From assembly GCA_018827375.1 (NCBI GenBank), contig JAHJYW010000048.1, forward strand, positions 1 through 64,000: 64,000 nt of DNA, read 5' to 3'. This document shows, in pieces, positions 9,649 through 18,582 of the stretch; within the stretch, counting starts at the first letter, position 1, and each line of letters begins with the position of its first letter. The position numbers were made by a program, and so were the translations under genes. The notes under the pieces are model-generated. The model saw only the letters and a program-made list of their open reading frames with translations, was not told where the DNA came from and searched no databases. Origin of the DNA: Alphaproteobacteria bacterium (GTDB lineage Bacteria; Pseudomonadota; Alphaproteobacteria; Caulobacterales; Hyphomonadaceae).

Positions 9649-10299
9649 ATGCGTATCAGATCAGCCCCTTTCGTCGCCATCGTTGCCGGCATCGCCGCCA
9701 CGAGCCTTGCCTTTTTTTCGAGTGCAGGGGCCGAAGACAAACCTGCGGCCGAAGCGGCCAAGCACATGTCGTCGGCTGTATTTGCCGGCGGGTGTTTCTG
9801 GTGTGTCGAATCTGATTTCGACAAGGTTGAAGGCGTGATCGAAACCGTTTCGGGCTATACTGGCGGACATGTTGCCAACCCGACCTACAAGCAGGTCAGT
9901 CACGAAAACACCGGCCATTATGAATCGGTGAAGGTTACCTACGACCCTGACGTGGTCAGCTATAACCAGCTCGTCACCTATTTCCTTCATTCCGTTGATC
10001 CGACGGATGCTGACGGCCAGTTCTGCGACAAGGGCGAAAGCTATCGCACGGCGATCTTTGTCTCGAACCCTGATGAGCGTGCAACCGCCGAAGCCGACAT
10101 TGCAAGTGTCGAAGCCTCAGGCGTGCTGCCAGCGCCAATCGTGACGAAGGTAATCAATGCCGACACGTTCTGGCCTGCTGAAGATTATCACCAGGACTAT
10201 TACACCAAGAACCCGCTCAAATATCGCTACTATCGCGCTGCCTGCGGCCGTGATGGACGCGTGAAGGAATTGTGGGGCGACCAGGCCACCACTCACTGA
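9649..10299 (+). CDS. msrA: Peptide-methionine (S)-S-oxide reductase, exported
   Basis: This is an MsrA enzyme that reduces methionine-S-sulfoxide in proteins. The catalytic motif GGCFWC is at residues 47-52 (nucleophile Cys49). Conserved GYTGG, NPTYKQV, GHYESV and YHQDYY follow. Additional cysteines in QFCDKG and AACGRDG may serve as resolving residues. An N-terminal hydrophobic segment ending in SSAGA (about residues 5-28) looks like a signal peptide, so the protein probably repairs periplasmic proteins. No MsrB is nearby. The reading frame is open upstream to 9562, but the chosen ATG begins the signal peptide. Its 3' end overlaps the convergent glycosyltransferase gene by 7 bp. Confidence 0.93.
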   Translation: MRIRSAPFVAIVAGIAATSLAFFSSAGAEDKPAAEAAKHMSSAVFAGGCFWCVESDFDKVEGVIETVSGYTGGHVANPTYKQVSHENTGHYESVKVTYDPDVVSYNQLVTYFLHSVDPTDADGQFCDKGESYRTAIFVSNPDERATAEADIASVEASGVLPAPIVTKVINADTFWPAEDYHQDYYTKNPLKYRYYRAACGRDGRVKELWGDQATTH

Positions 10300-11873
10300 G
10301 CCTTCGGTGCCGGGCAGGGCGGGGCCTTGAACTCCGCCAGCCCGTCATGGCGCGCTTCCCACGCGTCATCATGGAGTTCGGGTGCAAAGCCTGAGCCAAT
10401 ATAGACATGGAAACGCCGCGCGAGCGGGCAGCCATTCCGTCGCTCGCCGAGCGGAATGGTGATCTCACCTATGTCCTCGAATGTTTTGAAGTCACTTCGC
10501 ATCATCGGCCGCATCTCGGCATGCAGTGACACAACCAGCACTTTCTCATCGATGGGCGGCGCCATGGGCACCGCTTCTGAAAAGCTTTTCGGCACGCCAT
10601 AGCGGCGCCACGAGATCAGTGGCAGCCTTCGGTCGCGGGCGTAATAGTCCAGCCCGTGCCAGACTTCGCGCTCATCGACGAGCACGGATGTCGCGCCGAT
10701 CTCCGCGGCCTTTGCAAACACCGCGTTGGCGGCCGTGTCCCATCCGCGTGTGCGCTTCAGCTCATTGTCAAAACCGGCCTGTGAAGCTGCTGCGGCCGGC
10801 ACCAGCGGCACCGTCACGAAAAGCACGCCAAGCGCCACATGCAGGGCGAGGCTGGCCCAGAGCCAACGCACGCCAGCAGGGGCCATCCGGATCAACCAGG
10901 CTGCCACCAGTACGCTGGCAGCAGGCCAGGCTGTTGCCGCCCAGTTGGCGTTCGCCCGTGACAGCACCGCCTGCACCAGAATGATCACCAGAACAGGTAT
11001 GACAAAGCAGAGCAGCCAGCGGTCACGCGCTTTCAGCGCATCACCTGCCTTGCGCATCGCAAACAGGCCGAACACAAAGGCAATCAGGCTGATCGGCCCG
11101 AACACGCCCATCTGGTCGGCCAGGAACGTAAGGGCATGGTCCGGATGGAACAGATCGCCGCCCAGGTTCGCGTTGTCCACCGTATGACTGACCGTCTTGA
11201 AGTCATTCGCCGCGTTCCAGGCCAAGTGCGGCGCAAAGATCGTGCAGGCGACAATCAGGGCCACCAGCCCGCGCCAGGACAGAAGGGCGCGCCGCGTGTC
11301 GCGATCAAAGGCCAAGGTCAGCCCTATCCCTATTAAAAAGTAGAGCATGGCGTATTTGGCCAGGAATCCCGCGCCGACAGCTGCGCCAAGCCCCACGGCG
11401 CTCGCCCAGCGACCCTCACCGCTGCGCAGTCGCCACAGGGCATAGAGCGCCCCACACCAGAACGGCATCAGCACGCCATCGGTCGATATGACAGCTGAAG
11501 ACAGGATCACCGCCGGCATCAGCGCATAGAGGAATGCGGCATACATGCCCGTGCGGGCATCATAAATGGCGCGGCCTAGGAAGAAGAGAATAAAGGCGCC
11601 CGCCGTGTGCAGGAAGGGCGCGGCCAGCCGCACGGCCCATTCGGCATTACCCAGCAGCGTGGTCACACCATGGATCACCCAGGCAATCATCGGCGGCTTG
11701 GAATAATAGCCCCAGGCCAGCGTTTCGCCCCAGCGCCAGTACTGCGCTTCATCGGCATAGAGGTTCAGAGGCGAGACGAGCAGGAAGCCGACACGCAGCA
11801 CAAGGAGCAATCCGAGCCCGAAAGCCGTCGCGCGCCAATAGGTTGATTCCGATTCGCGACTCAGCCCGGCCAT
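10293..11873 (-). CDS. GT39/PMT-like polytopic membrane glycosyltransferase
   Basis: This 526-residue integral membrane protein resembles the ArnT/PMT glycosyltransferases, which move sugars from polyprenyl-phosphate donors to targets on the outer side of the inner membrane. The first extracytoplasmic loop contains LYADEAQYWRWG, where the DEAQYW motif is the hallmark of the PMT_2 group. About ten hydrophobic segments follow, with a soluble C-terminal domain from roughly residue 380. It stands alone, convergent with msrA. The acceptor may be a lipid or a cell-envelope polysaccharide; the sequence does not say which. Confidence 0.85.
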   Translation of the reverse strand: MAGLSRESESTYWRATAFGLGLLLVLRVGFLLVSPLNLYADEAQYWRWGETLAWGYYSKPPMIAWVIHGVTTLLGNAEWAVRLAAPFLHTAGAFILFFLGRAIYDARTGMYAAFLYALMPAVILSSAVISTDGVLMPFWCGALYALWRLRSGEGRWASAVGLGAAVGAGFLAKYAMLYFLIGIGLTLAFDRDTRRALLSWRGLVALIVACTIFAPHLAWNAANDFKTVSHTVDNANLGGDLFHPDHALTFLADQMGVFGPISLIAFVFGLFAMRKAGDALKARDRWLLCFVIPVLVIILVQAVLSRANANWAATAWPAASVLVAAWLIRMAPAGVRWLWASLALHVALGVLFVTVPLVPAAAASQAGFDNELKRTRGWDTAANAVFAKAAEIGATSVLVDEREVWHGLDYYARDRRLPLISWRRYGVPKSFSEAVPMAPPIDEKVLVVSLHAEMRPMMRSDFKTFEDIGEITIPLGERRNGCPLARRFHVYIGSGFAPELHDDAWEARHDGLAEFKAPPCPAPKAQ

Positions 11874-12039
11874 GTGGTCTCACCTTGATACATTCTCTGC
11901 TTATGCAGCGCGTGGTCCGCCTGATATAGCCCCAAATTCAGGTAAGCCATGCCCTTTGCCAGTCCAAAGCGTGGCTTTTTTGCATCGCACAAAAACCAAT
12001 AGCTGGATTCTCTGTAACCTACGTTGAACCTTTAAAAAC

Positions 12040-12057
12040 TTGTCACTAATCCGTCAC
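12040..12057 (+). promoter_or_regulatory. PHO-box-like direct repeat upstream of the TonB receptor
   Basis: Two 7-base repeats, TTGTCAC and CCGTCAC, are separated by exactly four bases (TAAT), giving the 11-bp period of a PhoB binding site. Compared with the E. coli PHO-box consensus, about 14 of 18 positions agree. It lies 81 bp before the receptor start, a plausible distance for activation. The rest of 11874-12137 shows no gene and no obvious sigma-70 promoter. Confidence 0.45.
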
Positions 12058-12137
12058 TCAGGGAGCGTAAGCGACCGCCAACCGGCCTTGTTGTGAGAGA
12101 GAAGGCGGGACTTCATACCGATCAGGGGAAAATGATC

Positions 12138-15100
12138 ATGAATTGGAACACTTTCGGTCGCGGCATGGCGGTATCCGCTATTGCGCTCAGCGTCGCAGGC
12201 ATTGCTTCTGCACAGGTTACAACTTCCAGCATTCGCGGTTCGGTTACCGACAGCAACGGTTCGCCCGTTTCTGGCGCCACCGTCACCATCCTGCACGTGC
12301 CGACTGGCACGGTTTCGGTTACATCAACCACAGCGACAGGCGCTTTTTCTGCCCAGAACCTGCGTGTTGGCGGCCCTTACAGCGTTACGGTCACAGGCTC
12401 GGACTTCGTCCCTAGCCGCGCAGACGACATTTACGCAAACCTTGGCGACGCGACATCTGTCATCCTGACGGTTGAAGCTGTTACCAGCGGCGACGACACG
12501 GCCCGCATGGAAACGGTTGTCATCACGGGTTCTGCTGTTTCGGCTGCCCAGGTTGCAACCGGTCCATCGACGACCTTCAACCTCTCGACCCTTGAAAACA
12601 CGCCGTCCATGAACCGCGACATCAAGGACATCGTGCGTCTTGATCCACGCGTTTATGTCGATGAATCATTCAGCGACTCGATCAACTGCGCCGGCGCCAA
12701 CCCGCGCTACAACTCGCTGACCGTCGACGGCGTCCGCCTGAACGACAATTTCGGCCTCAGCTCCAACGGTTATCCAACCGAGCGCATTCCGTTCTCATAT
12801 GACGCTATCGAGCAGGTCTCTGTCGAACTGGCGCCTTTCGACGTCAACTACGGTTCTTTCACGGCCTGTAACATCAACGCTGTCACCAAATCGGGCACAA
12901 ACGAGTTCCACGGTGGCGTGTTCTTCGACTACACTGACGACTCCCTGACGGGCAGCGAAACTGACGGCATCAAGCGCGATCTCGGCACGTTCGAAGAGAA
13001 GCGCTACGGCATCAACATCAGCGGCCCGATCATCAAGGATCGTCTGTTCTTCTCAGCCGCCTATGAAAAATTCGAAGGTGCCAACATCTTCGGCGCAACG
13101 CCAGGCGACGTCGGCCTGTCCGACGGACTCTACCAGAGCGTCATCGACACAGCGGTCAACCAGTATGGTTATATCGCCGGTGGCCTGCCGACTTCGATCC
13201 CGGTCGAAGACGAAAAATTCTTCGCCAAGCTGGACTGGAACATCACCAACGACCAGCGTGCTGAATTCACCTACACGTACAATGACGGCTCGAACTTCTC
13301 GCCATCTGACTCCGGCTCGACCCAGATCCCTGATGGTAACCACTATTACGAGCGTGGCGCCAAGCTTGAGAACTACACGGGCGGCCTGTTCTCCGACTGG
13401 ACAGAGACCTTCAACACCGAGCTGCGCGTTTCCTACCTGAAACTTGACCAGAGCTCGATCCCGGTCGCCGGTCTTGATAATTTCGGTGAAGTCCAGATCC
13501 GCGTTCCCCAGGACCTCGGTTCGGGCACGACAACGATCTATCTCGGCGCCGATGACAGCCGTCACGCCAACCAGCTCAACTACGAGCTCTGGAACTACAA
13601 GGCCGCTGCGAACTACCAGATGGGCAACCACCTGTTCACAGCCGGCGTTGAGCGCGAGGAATTCTCGGTGTTCAACCTCTTCATCCAGGAAGTCCTCGGC
13701 GAATGGCGCTTTTCGAGCCCCGAAGACTTCGCCAATGGCGACTTCAACTACTTCGAATATTCGAACGCTGTCGGCTCCAATGACCAGAATGATGGTGCGG
13801 CCAGCTTTGGCTACGAGATCACGACGGCCTACTTGCAGGACGAATGGGCGATCACTGATCGCCTTGATGTCACCGCAGGCCTTCGCTACGACTATTACAC
13901 GACCAGCGACAAGCCAGCTTACAACGCGGCTTTCGAAACCAAGTATGGCTTCCGCAACGACCAAACCCTCGACGGTGTTGATCTGCTCCAGCCACGCGTC
14001 GGCTTCAACTATGAAGCCAGCGACACCATCCAGATCCATGGTGGTTTTGGCCTGTTCTCGGGTGGCAACCCGAACGTCTGGCTCTCGAACAACTACTCGA
14101 ACGACGGCGTAACACTGGCTGACTATATCGTGCGGTCTTCCAACACGTTCCAGCCGAACATCGCTGACTACACCTATTCCGATACCGGCCAGCCATTCAT
14201 CGATGTGCCACAAGAAGGCATCGACTTCATCGCGAATGCTTCGGGTGTCGGTTCGGTCAACGCCCTCGACCCGGACTTCAAAATTCCGTCGGAATGGAAG
14301 TTCTCGATTGGCACGGTGTTCGAAGTGGACACACGCACAGCCGCGCTCGGCTCCGACCTTCGCGTCATGGCAGACCTTCTCCTGTCCAAGACAAACGAAG
14401 CCGCGCAGGTCGTTCCGATCAGCTATATCCAGACCGGTACGGCACCTGACGGTCGTCCGATCTACGGCGGCAGCACCAACGACTTCGTGCTGACGAATGC
14501 CAAGAAAAAAGGCGAGGCCTTTGTCGCCTCCATTGCTGTCTCGCAGCAGTACGACAATGGCATCGACTGGTCGCTTGGCTACGCCTACACCGACGCAAAG
14601 GATCTCAATCCAATGACTTCGTCGGTCGCGTTCTCGAACTTCGCGAACTATGTGACCGATGATCCGCTCAACCCGAACCTCGGCACGTCGGACTATGAGA
14701 TTCCGCACCGCATCACGATGACGTTCAACTACGAAACCGAATTCGTGAAAGACTACGCAACGCGCTTCTCGCTCTTCGGAACCGCCAACGAAGGCTCGCC
14801 TTACAGCTACACATTCGGCCGTAACGGTCTCATCGAAACGCGCTTCACTTCGAGCCGTCAGCTCGCTTACATCCCGACGGGTGCAGGTGATCCACTTATC
14901 TCGCCGCAGTCTGATCCTGAAGCACTTGCAGGTCTGTACCAGTACATCGGCCAGAATTCAGACCTCCAGAAGTATCGCGGCGGCAGCGCACCACGCAACG
15001 TTGCCAACGATGACTGGTGGACGAAGTTCGACCTGAAAATCACTCAGGAATTCCCGGGCTTCCGCGAACAGGATCGGTCTGAAGCATTCATGACGATCGA

Positions 15101-15305
15101 GAATGTCGGCAACCTTCTGAACGACCGTTGGGGCGTCCTGCGCCAGCACGGCTTCCCAGGTTCTGCTGAACTCTATGATATCAGCGGCTTTGACGCACAG
15201 GGACGCTACATTGTCTCGGGCTTCAATGCTGATGCCGACAATGACTCCATCGAGGTCAGCCCATCGCTGTGGCAGGTCCACTTCGGCGTGAAATACAAGT
15301 TCTAG
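12138..15305 (+). CDS. Oar-like TonB-dependent outer membrane receptor with carboxypeptidase-regulatory-like domain
   Basis: This outer membrane protein of 1055 residues begins with a signal peptide ending IASA. A carboxypeptidase-regulatory-like beta domain (about residues 25-95, RGSVTDSNGSPVSGATV) follows. A TonB-box-like METVVITGS comes next, then a plug domain with the conserved YNSLTVDGVRLND, and a long barrel. The barrel ends in VHFGVKYKF with the terminal Phe needed for outer membrane assembly. This layout matches the Oar group of TonB-dependent transporters. The start at 12138 is chosen over the ATG at 12132 because AGGGG (12124-12128) sits 9 bases away. A PHO-box-like repeat upstream hints at induction by phosphate shortage. 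The ligand is unknown. Confidence 0.9.
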   Translation: MNWNTFGRGMAVSAIALSVAGIASAQVTTSSIRGSVTDSNGSPVSGATVTILHVPTGTVSVTSTTATGAFSAQNLRVGGPYSVTVTGSDFVPSRADDIYANLGDATSVILTVEAVTSGDDTARMETVVITGSAVSAAQVATGPSTTFNLSTLENTPSMNRDIKDIVRLDPRVYVDESFSDSINCAGANPRYNSLTVDGVRLNDNFGLSSNGYPTERIPFSYDAIEQVSVELAPFDVNYGSFTACNINAVTKSGTNEFHGGVFFDYTDDSLTGSETDGIKRDLGTFEEKRYGINISGPIIKDRLFFSAAYEKFEGANIFGATPGDVGLSDGLYQSVIDTAVNQYGYIAGGLPTSIPVEDEKFFAKLDWNITNDQRAEFTYTYNDGSNFSPSDSGSTQIPDGNHYYERGAKLENYTGGLFSDWTETFNTELRVSYLKLDQSSIPVAGLDNFGEVQIRVPQDLGSGTTTIYLGADDSRHANQLNYELWNYKAAANYQMGNHLFTAGVEREEFSVFNLFIQEVLGEWRFSSPEDFANGDFNYFEYSNAVGSNDQNDGAASFGYEITTAYLQDEWAITDRLDVTAGLRYDYYTTSDKPAYNAAFETKYGFRNDQTLDGVDLLQPRVGFNYEASDTIQIHGGFGLFSGGNPNVWLSNNYSNDGVTLADYIVRSSNTFQPNIADYTYSDTGQPFIDVPQEGIDFIANASGVGSVNALDPDFKIPSEWKFSIGTVFEVDTRTAALGSDLRVMADLLLSKTNEAAQVVPISYIQTGTAPDGRPIYGGSTNDFVLTNAKKKGEAFVASIAVSQQYDNGIDWSLGYAYTDAKDLNPMTSSVAFSNFANYVTDDPLNPNLGTSDYEIPHRITMTFNYETEFVKDYATRFSLFGTANEGSPYSYTFGRNGLIETRFTSSRQLAYIPTGAGDPLISPQSDPEALAGLYQYIGQNSDLQKYRGGSAPRNVANDDWWTKFDLKITQEFPGFREQDRSEAFMTIENVGNLLNDRWGVLRQHGFPGSAELYDISGFDAQGRYIVSGFNADADNDSIEVSPSLWQVHFGVKYKF

Positions 15306-15336
15306 GTCGCGCTGCGATCTGAGAATGTAGATTGGG

Positions 15337-15367
15337 AAGGGCGGCCTGCTGTGCGGGCCGCCCTTTT
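15337..15367 (+). terminator. Rho-independent terminator after the TonB receptor
   Basis: A perfect 10-bp stem, AAGGGCGGCC (15337-15346) with GGCCGCCCTT (15356-15365), closes a 9-base loop and runs into TTTT. It sits 32 bp past the receptor stop codon. Confidence 0.85.
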
Positions 15368-15388
15368 CCTTGTTTCAAAGGTGTGGCA

Positions 15389-16384
15389 ATGCCAGCGACC
15401 ATGACCGAAGCCGCTTTCTCCCTCCCGCCCGAATGGGCCCCGCAATCCGCGCTCTGGTGCGGCTGGCCCCGCCTCGCCGAGGAATGGGGCGGTAATTATG
15501 ATGGCGCACGCGCTGAAATCGCCGCGCTGATCCGCGCTGCGTCTGCCTTCGTCACCGTCAAGGTAGCGGCTGGCTCGGAAGAGGCCGCCCGCTCAGCCCA
15601 GGCAGCCGTAGGCGATGTGGCGCAGATCATCGAAGTGCCAACCGGCGACATCTGGCTGCGCGATACCGGCCCGATCATTACGCGTGGCGCCAGTGGCTTT
15701 CAGGCCGAGACATTCCGCTTCAATGGCTGGGGCGGCAAATACCTTATGCCGGGCGACACAGACACGGCGCCCGCCATTGCAGATATTGAAGACGTGAAGG
15801 TGCGCGCGCATGATATCGTCCTCGAAGGCGGCGCGATCGATGTTGACGGGGAAGGGCGGCTGCTCACGACCCGCCAGTGCCTGCTCAATCCGAACCGCAA
15901 CGGGGCCTGGACCGAAGCCGACGCAGAAGCTGCGTTGGGTGCCGCCTTCGGCGTCAATGAAGTCATCTGGCTTGGTGACGGCCTGCTCAACGATCATACC
16001 GATGGCCATGTCGACAATATCGCTCGCTTCATCGCGCCCGGCCATGTTCTCTGTCAGCATCCCACCGGCCAGCAGGATCCCAATGCCGATGTGCTGCTCG
16101 CCATCGAAGACCGCCTGCGCACCGCCGGCCTGATGGTGTCGACCATATCCTCACCGGGTCCGGTCGATTTCGGCGACGGCCAGCCTGTGCCTGCCAGCCA
16201 CATGAATTTCACCATCACCAATGGCGCGGTTTTTGTGCCGACTTATGACGAGCGTTTCGGCCTCGTTGCCCTTGCCGAACTGCGTCCGCTCTTTCCGGGC
16301 CGCAAGGTGATTGGCCTTCCGGCATTGAACATTCTGCGCGGTGGCGGCAGTTTCCACTGCATGACCCGCGAGATTCCTGCCTGA
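15389..16384 (+). CDS. aguA: Agmatine deiminase
   Basis: Agmatine deiminase converts agmatine to N-carbamoylputrescine and ammonia. The 331-residue protein has the family features in order: ALWCGWP near residue 20, GDIWLRDTGP, LEGGAIDVDGEG, the DHTDGHVDN box, and the catalytic Cys324 in GGGSFHCMTREIP at the C-terminus. The frame is open upstream through the terminator, so the start is set at 15389, after it. N-carbamoylputrescine amidase follows 62 bp downstream on the same strand, which completes the route from agmatine to putrescine. Confidence 0.95.
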   Translation: MPATMTEAAFSLPPEWAPQSALWCGWPRLAEEWGGNYDGARAEIAALIRAASAFVTVKVAAGSEEAARSAQAAVGDVAQIIEVPTGDIWLRDTGPIITRGASGFQAETFRFNGWGGKYLMPGDTDTAPAIADIEDVKVRAHDIVLEGGAIDVDGEGRLLTTRQCLLNPNRNGAWTEADAEAALGAAFGVNEVIWLGDGLLNDHTDGHVDNIARFIAPGHVLCQHPTGQQDPNADVLLAIEDRLRTAGLMVSTISSPGPVDFGDGQPVPASHMNFTITNGAVFVPTYDERFGLVALAELRPLFPGRKVIGLPALNILRGGGSFHCMTREIPA

Positions 16385-16446
16385 ACGCTCTCGAAAGCTC
16401 AGGACCGCACACCTAAATACCCCTCCGAACCCACCGGACACCACTC

Positions 16447-17289
16447 ATGACCCGCTCCATCACGCTCGCCGCTATCCAGTTCGCACCGTCCGACGATGTG
16501 CAGGACAATATCGATCGCGTTGCTGGTTTCATTAAAGAGGCTGCAGGTCGCGGCGCTGATGTCGTGCTGCCGCCGGAACTCTTCTGCGGGTCCTATTTCT
16601 GCAAGACGCAGGAAGAGGAACATTTCGCCCGCGCCCTGCCATGGCAAAGCCACCCGGCTGTGGTGCAACTTGCTGAAGTCGCGCGCAAATGCGGTGTCGT
16701 CGTGCCTGTCTCGATCTATGAGAAGGATGGCCCGGCCTATTACAATTCGCTCGTCATGCTTGATGCAGACGGCAGCGCCATGGGCGTCTACCGCAAGAGC
16801 CATATTCCGGATGGCCCCGGCTATCAGGAGAAATTCTATTTCCGCCCAGGCGATACGGGCTTCCGTGTCTGGGACACAAAGAAGGGCCGCATCGGCGTTG
16901 GCATCTGCTGGGATCAATGGTTTCCCGAAGCAGCACGCGCCATGGCCCTCATGGGCGCGGACGTGCTGCTATACCCGACTGCCATTGGCGCTGAGCCACA
17001 GGATTCCACGCTGGACACGGCCGGACGCTGGCGCCGGGCGATGCTCGGACATGCGGTATCGAACGTCATTCCGGTCTGCGCGGCCAATCGTATGGGCGAC
17101 GAGGGCGGGCAGGTCTTCTACGGCACGAGTTTCATCGCCGATCAGACGGGCGAAGTCATCACGGATATGGGCCGGACCGAGGAGGGCGTGATCCTCGCGA
17201 CATTTGATCTTGATGAGATTGACCGGGAGCGCGCAGCCTGGGGCTTTTTCCGGGATCGCCGGCCAGACCTCTATGGAAAGCTGGTATAG
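16447..17289 (+). CDS. aguB: N-carbamoylputrescine amidase
   Basis: This nitrilase-superfamily enzyme of 280 residues hydrolyses N-carbamoylputrescine to putrescine, CO2 and ammonia. The Glu-Lys-Cys catalytic triad is visible: Glu44 in LPPELFCG, Lys117 in YRKSHIPDGPGY and Cys154 in GICWDQWFPE. The conserved FCGSYFCKTQ and YPTAIG motifs are typical of AguB rather than of other nitrilases. It follows aguA in the same direction and is probably co-transcribed with it. The product joins that of the nearby ornithine decarboxylase in the putrescine pool. Confidence 0.95.
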   Translation: MTRSITLAAIQFAPSDDVQDNIDRVAGFIKEAAGRGADVVLPPELFCGSYFCKTQEEEHFARALPWQSHPAVVQLAEVARKCGVVVPVSIYEKDGPAYYNSLVMLDADGSAMGVYRKSHIPDGPGYQEKFYFRPGDTGFRVWDTKKGRIGVGICWDQWFPEAARAMALMGADVLLYPTAIGAEPQDSTLDTAGRWRRAMLGHAVSNVIPVCAANRMGDEGGQVFYGTSFIADQTGEVITDMGRTEEGVILATFDLDEIDRERAAWGFFRDRRPDLYGKLV

Positions 17290-17313
17290 GCGCGCTTTAG
17301 CGGCGCGCTTTAT
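17290..17313. terminator. Possible weak terminator between aguB and the convergent small gene
   Basis: GCGCGC (17290-17295) can pair with GCGCGC (17303-17308) across a 7-base loop, followed on the plus strand by TTTAT. The stem is short and its T run is poor. The stop codon of the convergent small gene lies in the loop. Confidence 0.3.
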
Positions 17314-17587
17314 CGAACCAGTCTGTCATCACGCCGCCTGGAACGCGGGACAAGTCCCTGTACCAATCCGGCAGTTTGTTGATGGCATCAGCCGTATCAC
17401 CCCAGCGACGCAGGTTTGAATCCGCTGCCTTGTGAAAGGCTTCGCGCATTTTGATCTCGTCCATCGGCTGGAAATCAGGCACGGCCCGCGCGCCGGCGAT
17501 GCTTTTCTGAGCCGTCAGCATCATCTCGAGGGTCGAGGCTGTAAGGGAAAGAGAGGCGCGCCACGGCGCGAGCCAGAGGTCCATCAT
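17297..17587 (-). CDS. Hypothetical small protein, phasin-like composition
   Basis: This is a predicted protein of 96 residues that I do not recognise with confidence. It begins MMDLWLAPWRASLSL. An amphipathic helical stretch (SLTASTLEMMLTAQKSIAGA) follows, then a charged segment (KMREAFHKAADSNLRRWGD). The length and composition recall phasins or other short helical granule or membrane-surface proteins. The start at 17587 is supported by AAGGAAA about 9-10 bases upstream. It is divergent from glutamate racemase and convergent with aguB. Confidence 0.55.
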   Translation of the reverse strand: MMDLWLAPWRASLSLTASTLEMMLTAQKSIAGARAVPDFQPMDEIKMREAFHKAADSNLRRWGDTADAINKLPDWYRDLSRVPGGVMTDWFDKARR

Positions 17588-17712
17588 CGGGAATTTCCTT
17601 GTTTCCAAACAGGATAGTAGACACGTTATGGTGCACTGCACAACAAATCTCGTGCCAAAACTCCTTTCCTTGCCCCGTTTTCGCCGCGAGCGAATGCACC
17701 TATTGTCCCATC

Positions 17713-18582
17713 ATGCCCGACTTCCTCTCCAGTCATTTCACGCCTTCGCCCGCACGCGGTCGGGTTCTTGTATTCGATTCCGGGGTAGGCGGCCTGACCG
17801 TCGCTGAGGAGTTACGTGCGCTCGCGCCTGCCTTGGGCGTGCACTACGCGGCCGATAGCGGGTTTTTTCCCTATGGCGACAAAAGCGACGAAGAGCTGAT
17901 CGAGCGTATCCCGCGTGTTGCCAGGATGCTGTGCGATCATGTCAGGCCAGATGTGTTCGTTATCGCCTGCAACACGGCCAGCACGCTGGCGCTGCAGGAA
18001 GTGCGCGCAGTGCTGGACATTCCTGTTGTTGGCACCGTACCGGCCATCAAGCCGGCGGCGGCGTTCAGCCAGACCGGCACGATTGGGCTGCTGGCCACGC
18101 CGGGCACCATCAGGCGGGCTTATACGGCGCGCCTGATCAATGAATTCGCAGGCGGGCACAAGGTCATCATGCACGGAAGTATCGAGCTGGTCCGGCTCGC
18201 CGAGGCGCATGCGCGCGGAGAAGATGTGCCGATTGAGGCCATCGCCGCAGCCCAGGCGCCGCTCTTTGACGCGCCCGGCGGTGACCAGATCGACACGATC
18301 GTCCTGGCCTGCACGCATTTCCCGCTCGTGCGCGGGCAACTCATTGCCAGCGCGCCGCGGGGTATCAGCTATGTGGATTCCGGCGCTGCGATTGCCCGCC
18401 AGACCATCCGCGTGCTTCCGCTTGAAACGGAAGCACGCGGCATTGGCGGCTCAGCTTACCTGACAAGCCCGCCGGAAGACGCGCCGGACCTGGCGCTCGT
18501 GCTCCGGCGTTACGGTTTCCCGGACGCTCACTTCGTGGCTTTGGACCCGATCGCGATGACTTCTGCGCCGACCGCATTGTAG
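17713..18582 (+). CDS. murI: Glutamate racemase
   Basis: MurI converts L-glutamate to D-glutamate for the peptidoglycan stem peptide. The 289-residue protein has VFDSGVGGLTV at the N-terminus with the active-site Asp and Ser. FFPYGDKSDEEL follows, and the two catalytic cysteines sit in ACNTAST and LACTHFPL, about 110 residues apart. The frame is open further upstream, but the Met at 17713 fits the family length and avoids the divergent promoter region. The last 55 bp of the gene overlap the end of the convergent ornithine decarboxylase gene. Confidence 0.95.
   Translation: MPDFLSSHFTPSPARGRVLVFDSGVGGLTVAEELRALAPALGVHYAADSGFFPYGDKSDEELIERIPRVARMLCDHVRPDVFVIACNTASTLALQEVRAVLDIPVVGTVPAIKPAAAFSQTGTIGLLATPGTIRRAYTARLINEFAGGHKVIMHGSIELVRLAEAHARGEDVPIEAIAAAQAPLFDAPGGDQIDTIVLACTHFPLVRGQLIASAPRGISYVDSGAAIARQTIRVLPLETEARGIGGSAYLTSPPEDAPDLALVLRRYGFPDAHFVALDPIAMTSAPTAL

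Noticed and set aside
13053-14708. A 551-codon open frame antisense to the TonB receptor
   Set aside because: It lies wholly inside a well-supported receptor gene, has no family-like motif and is a by-product of the high-GC codon pattern.
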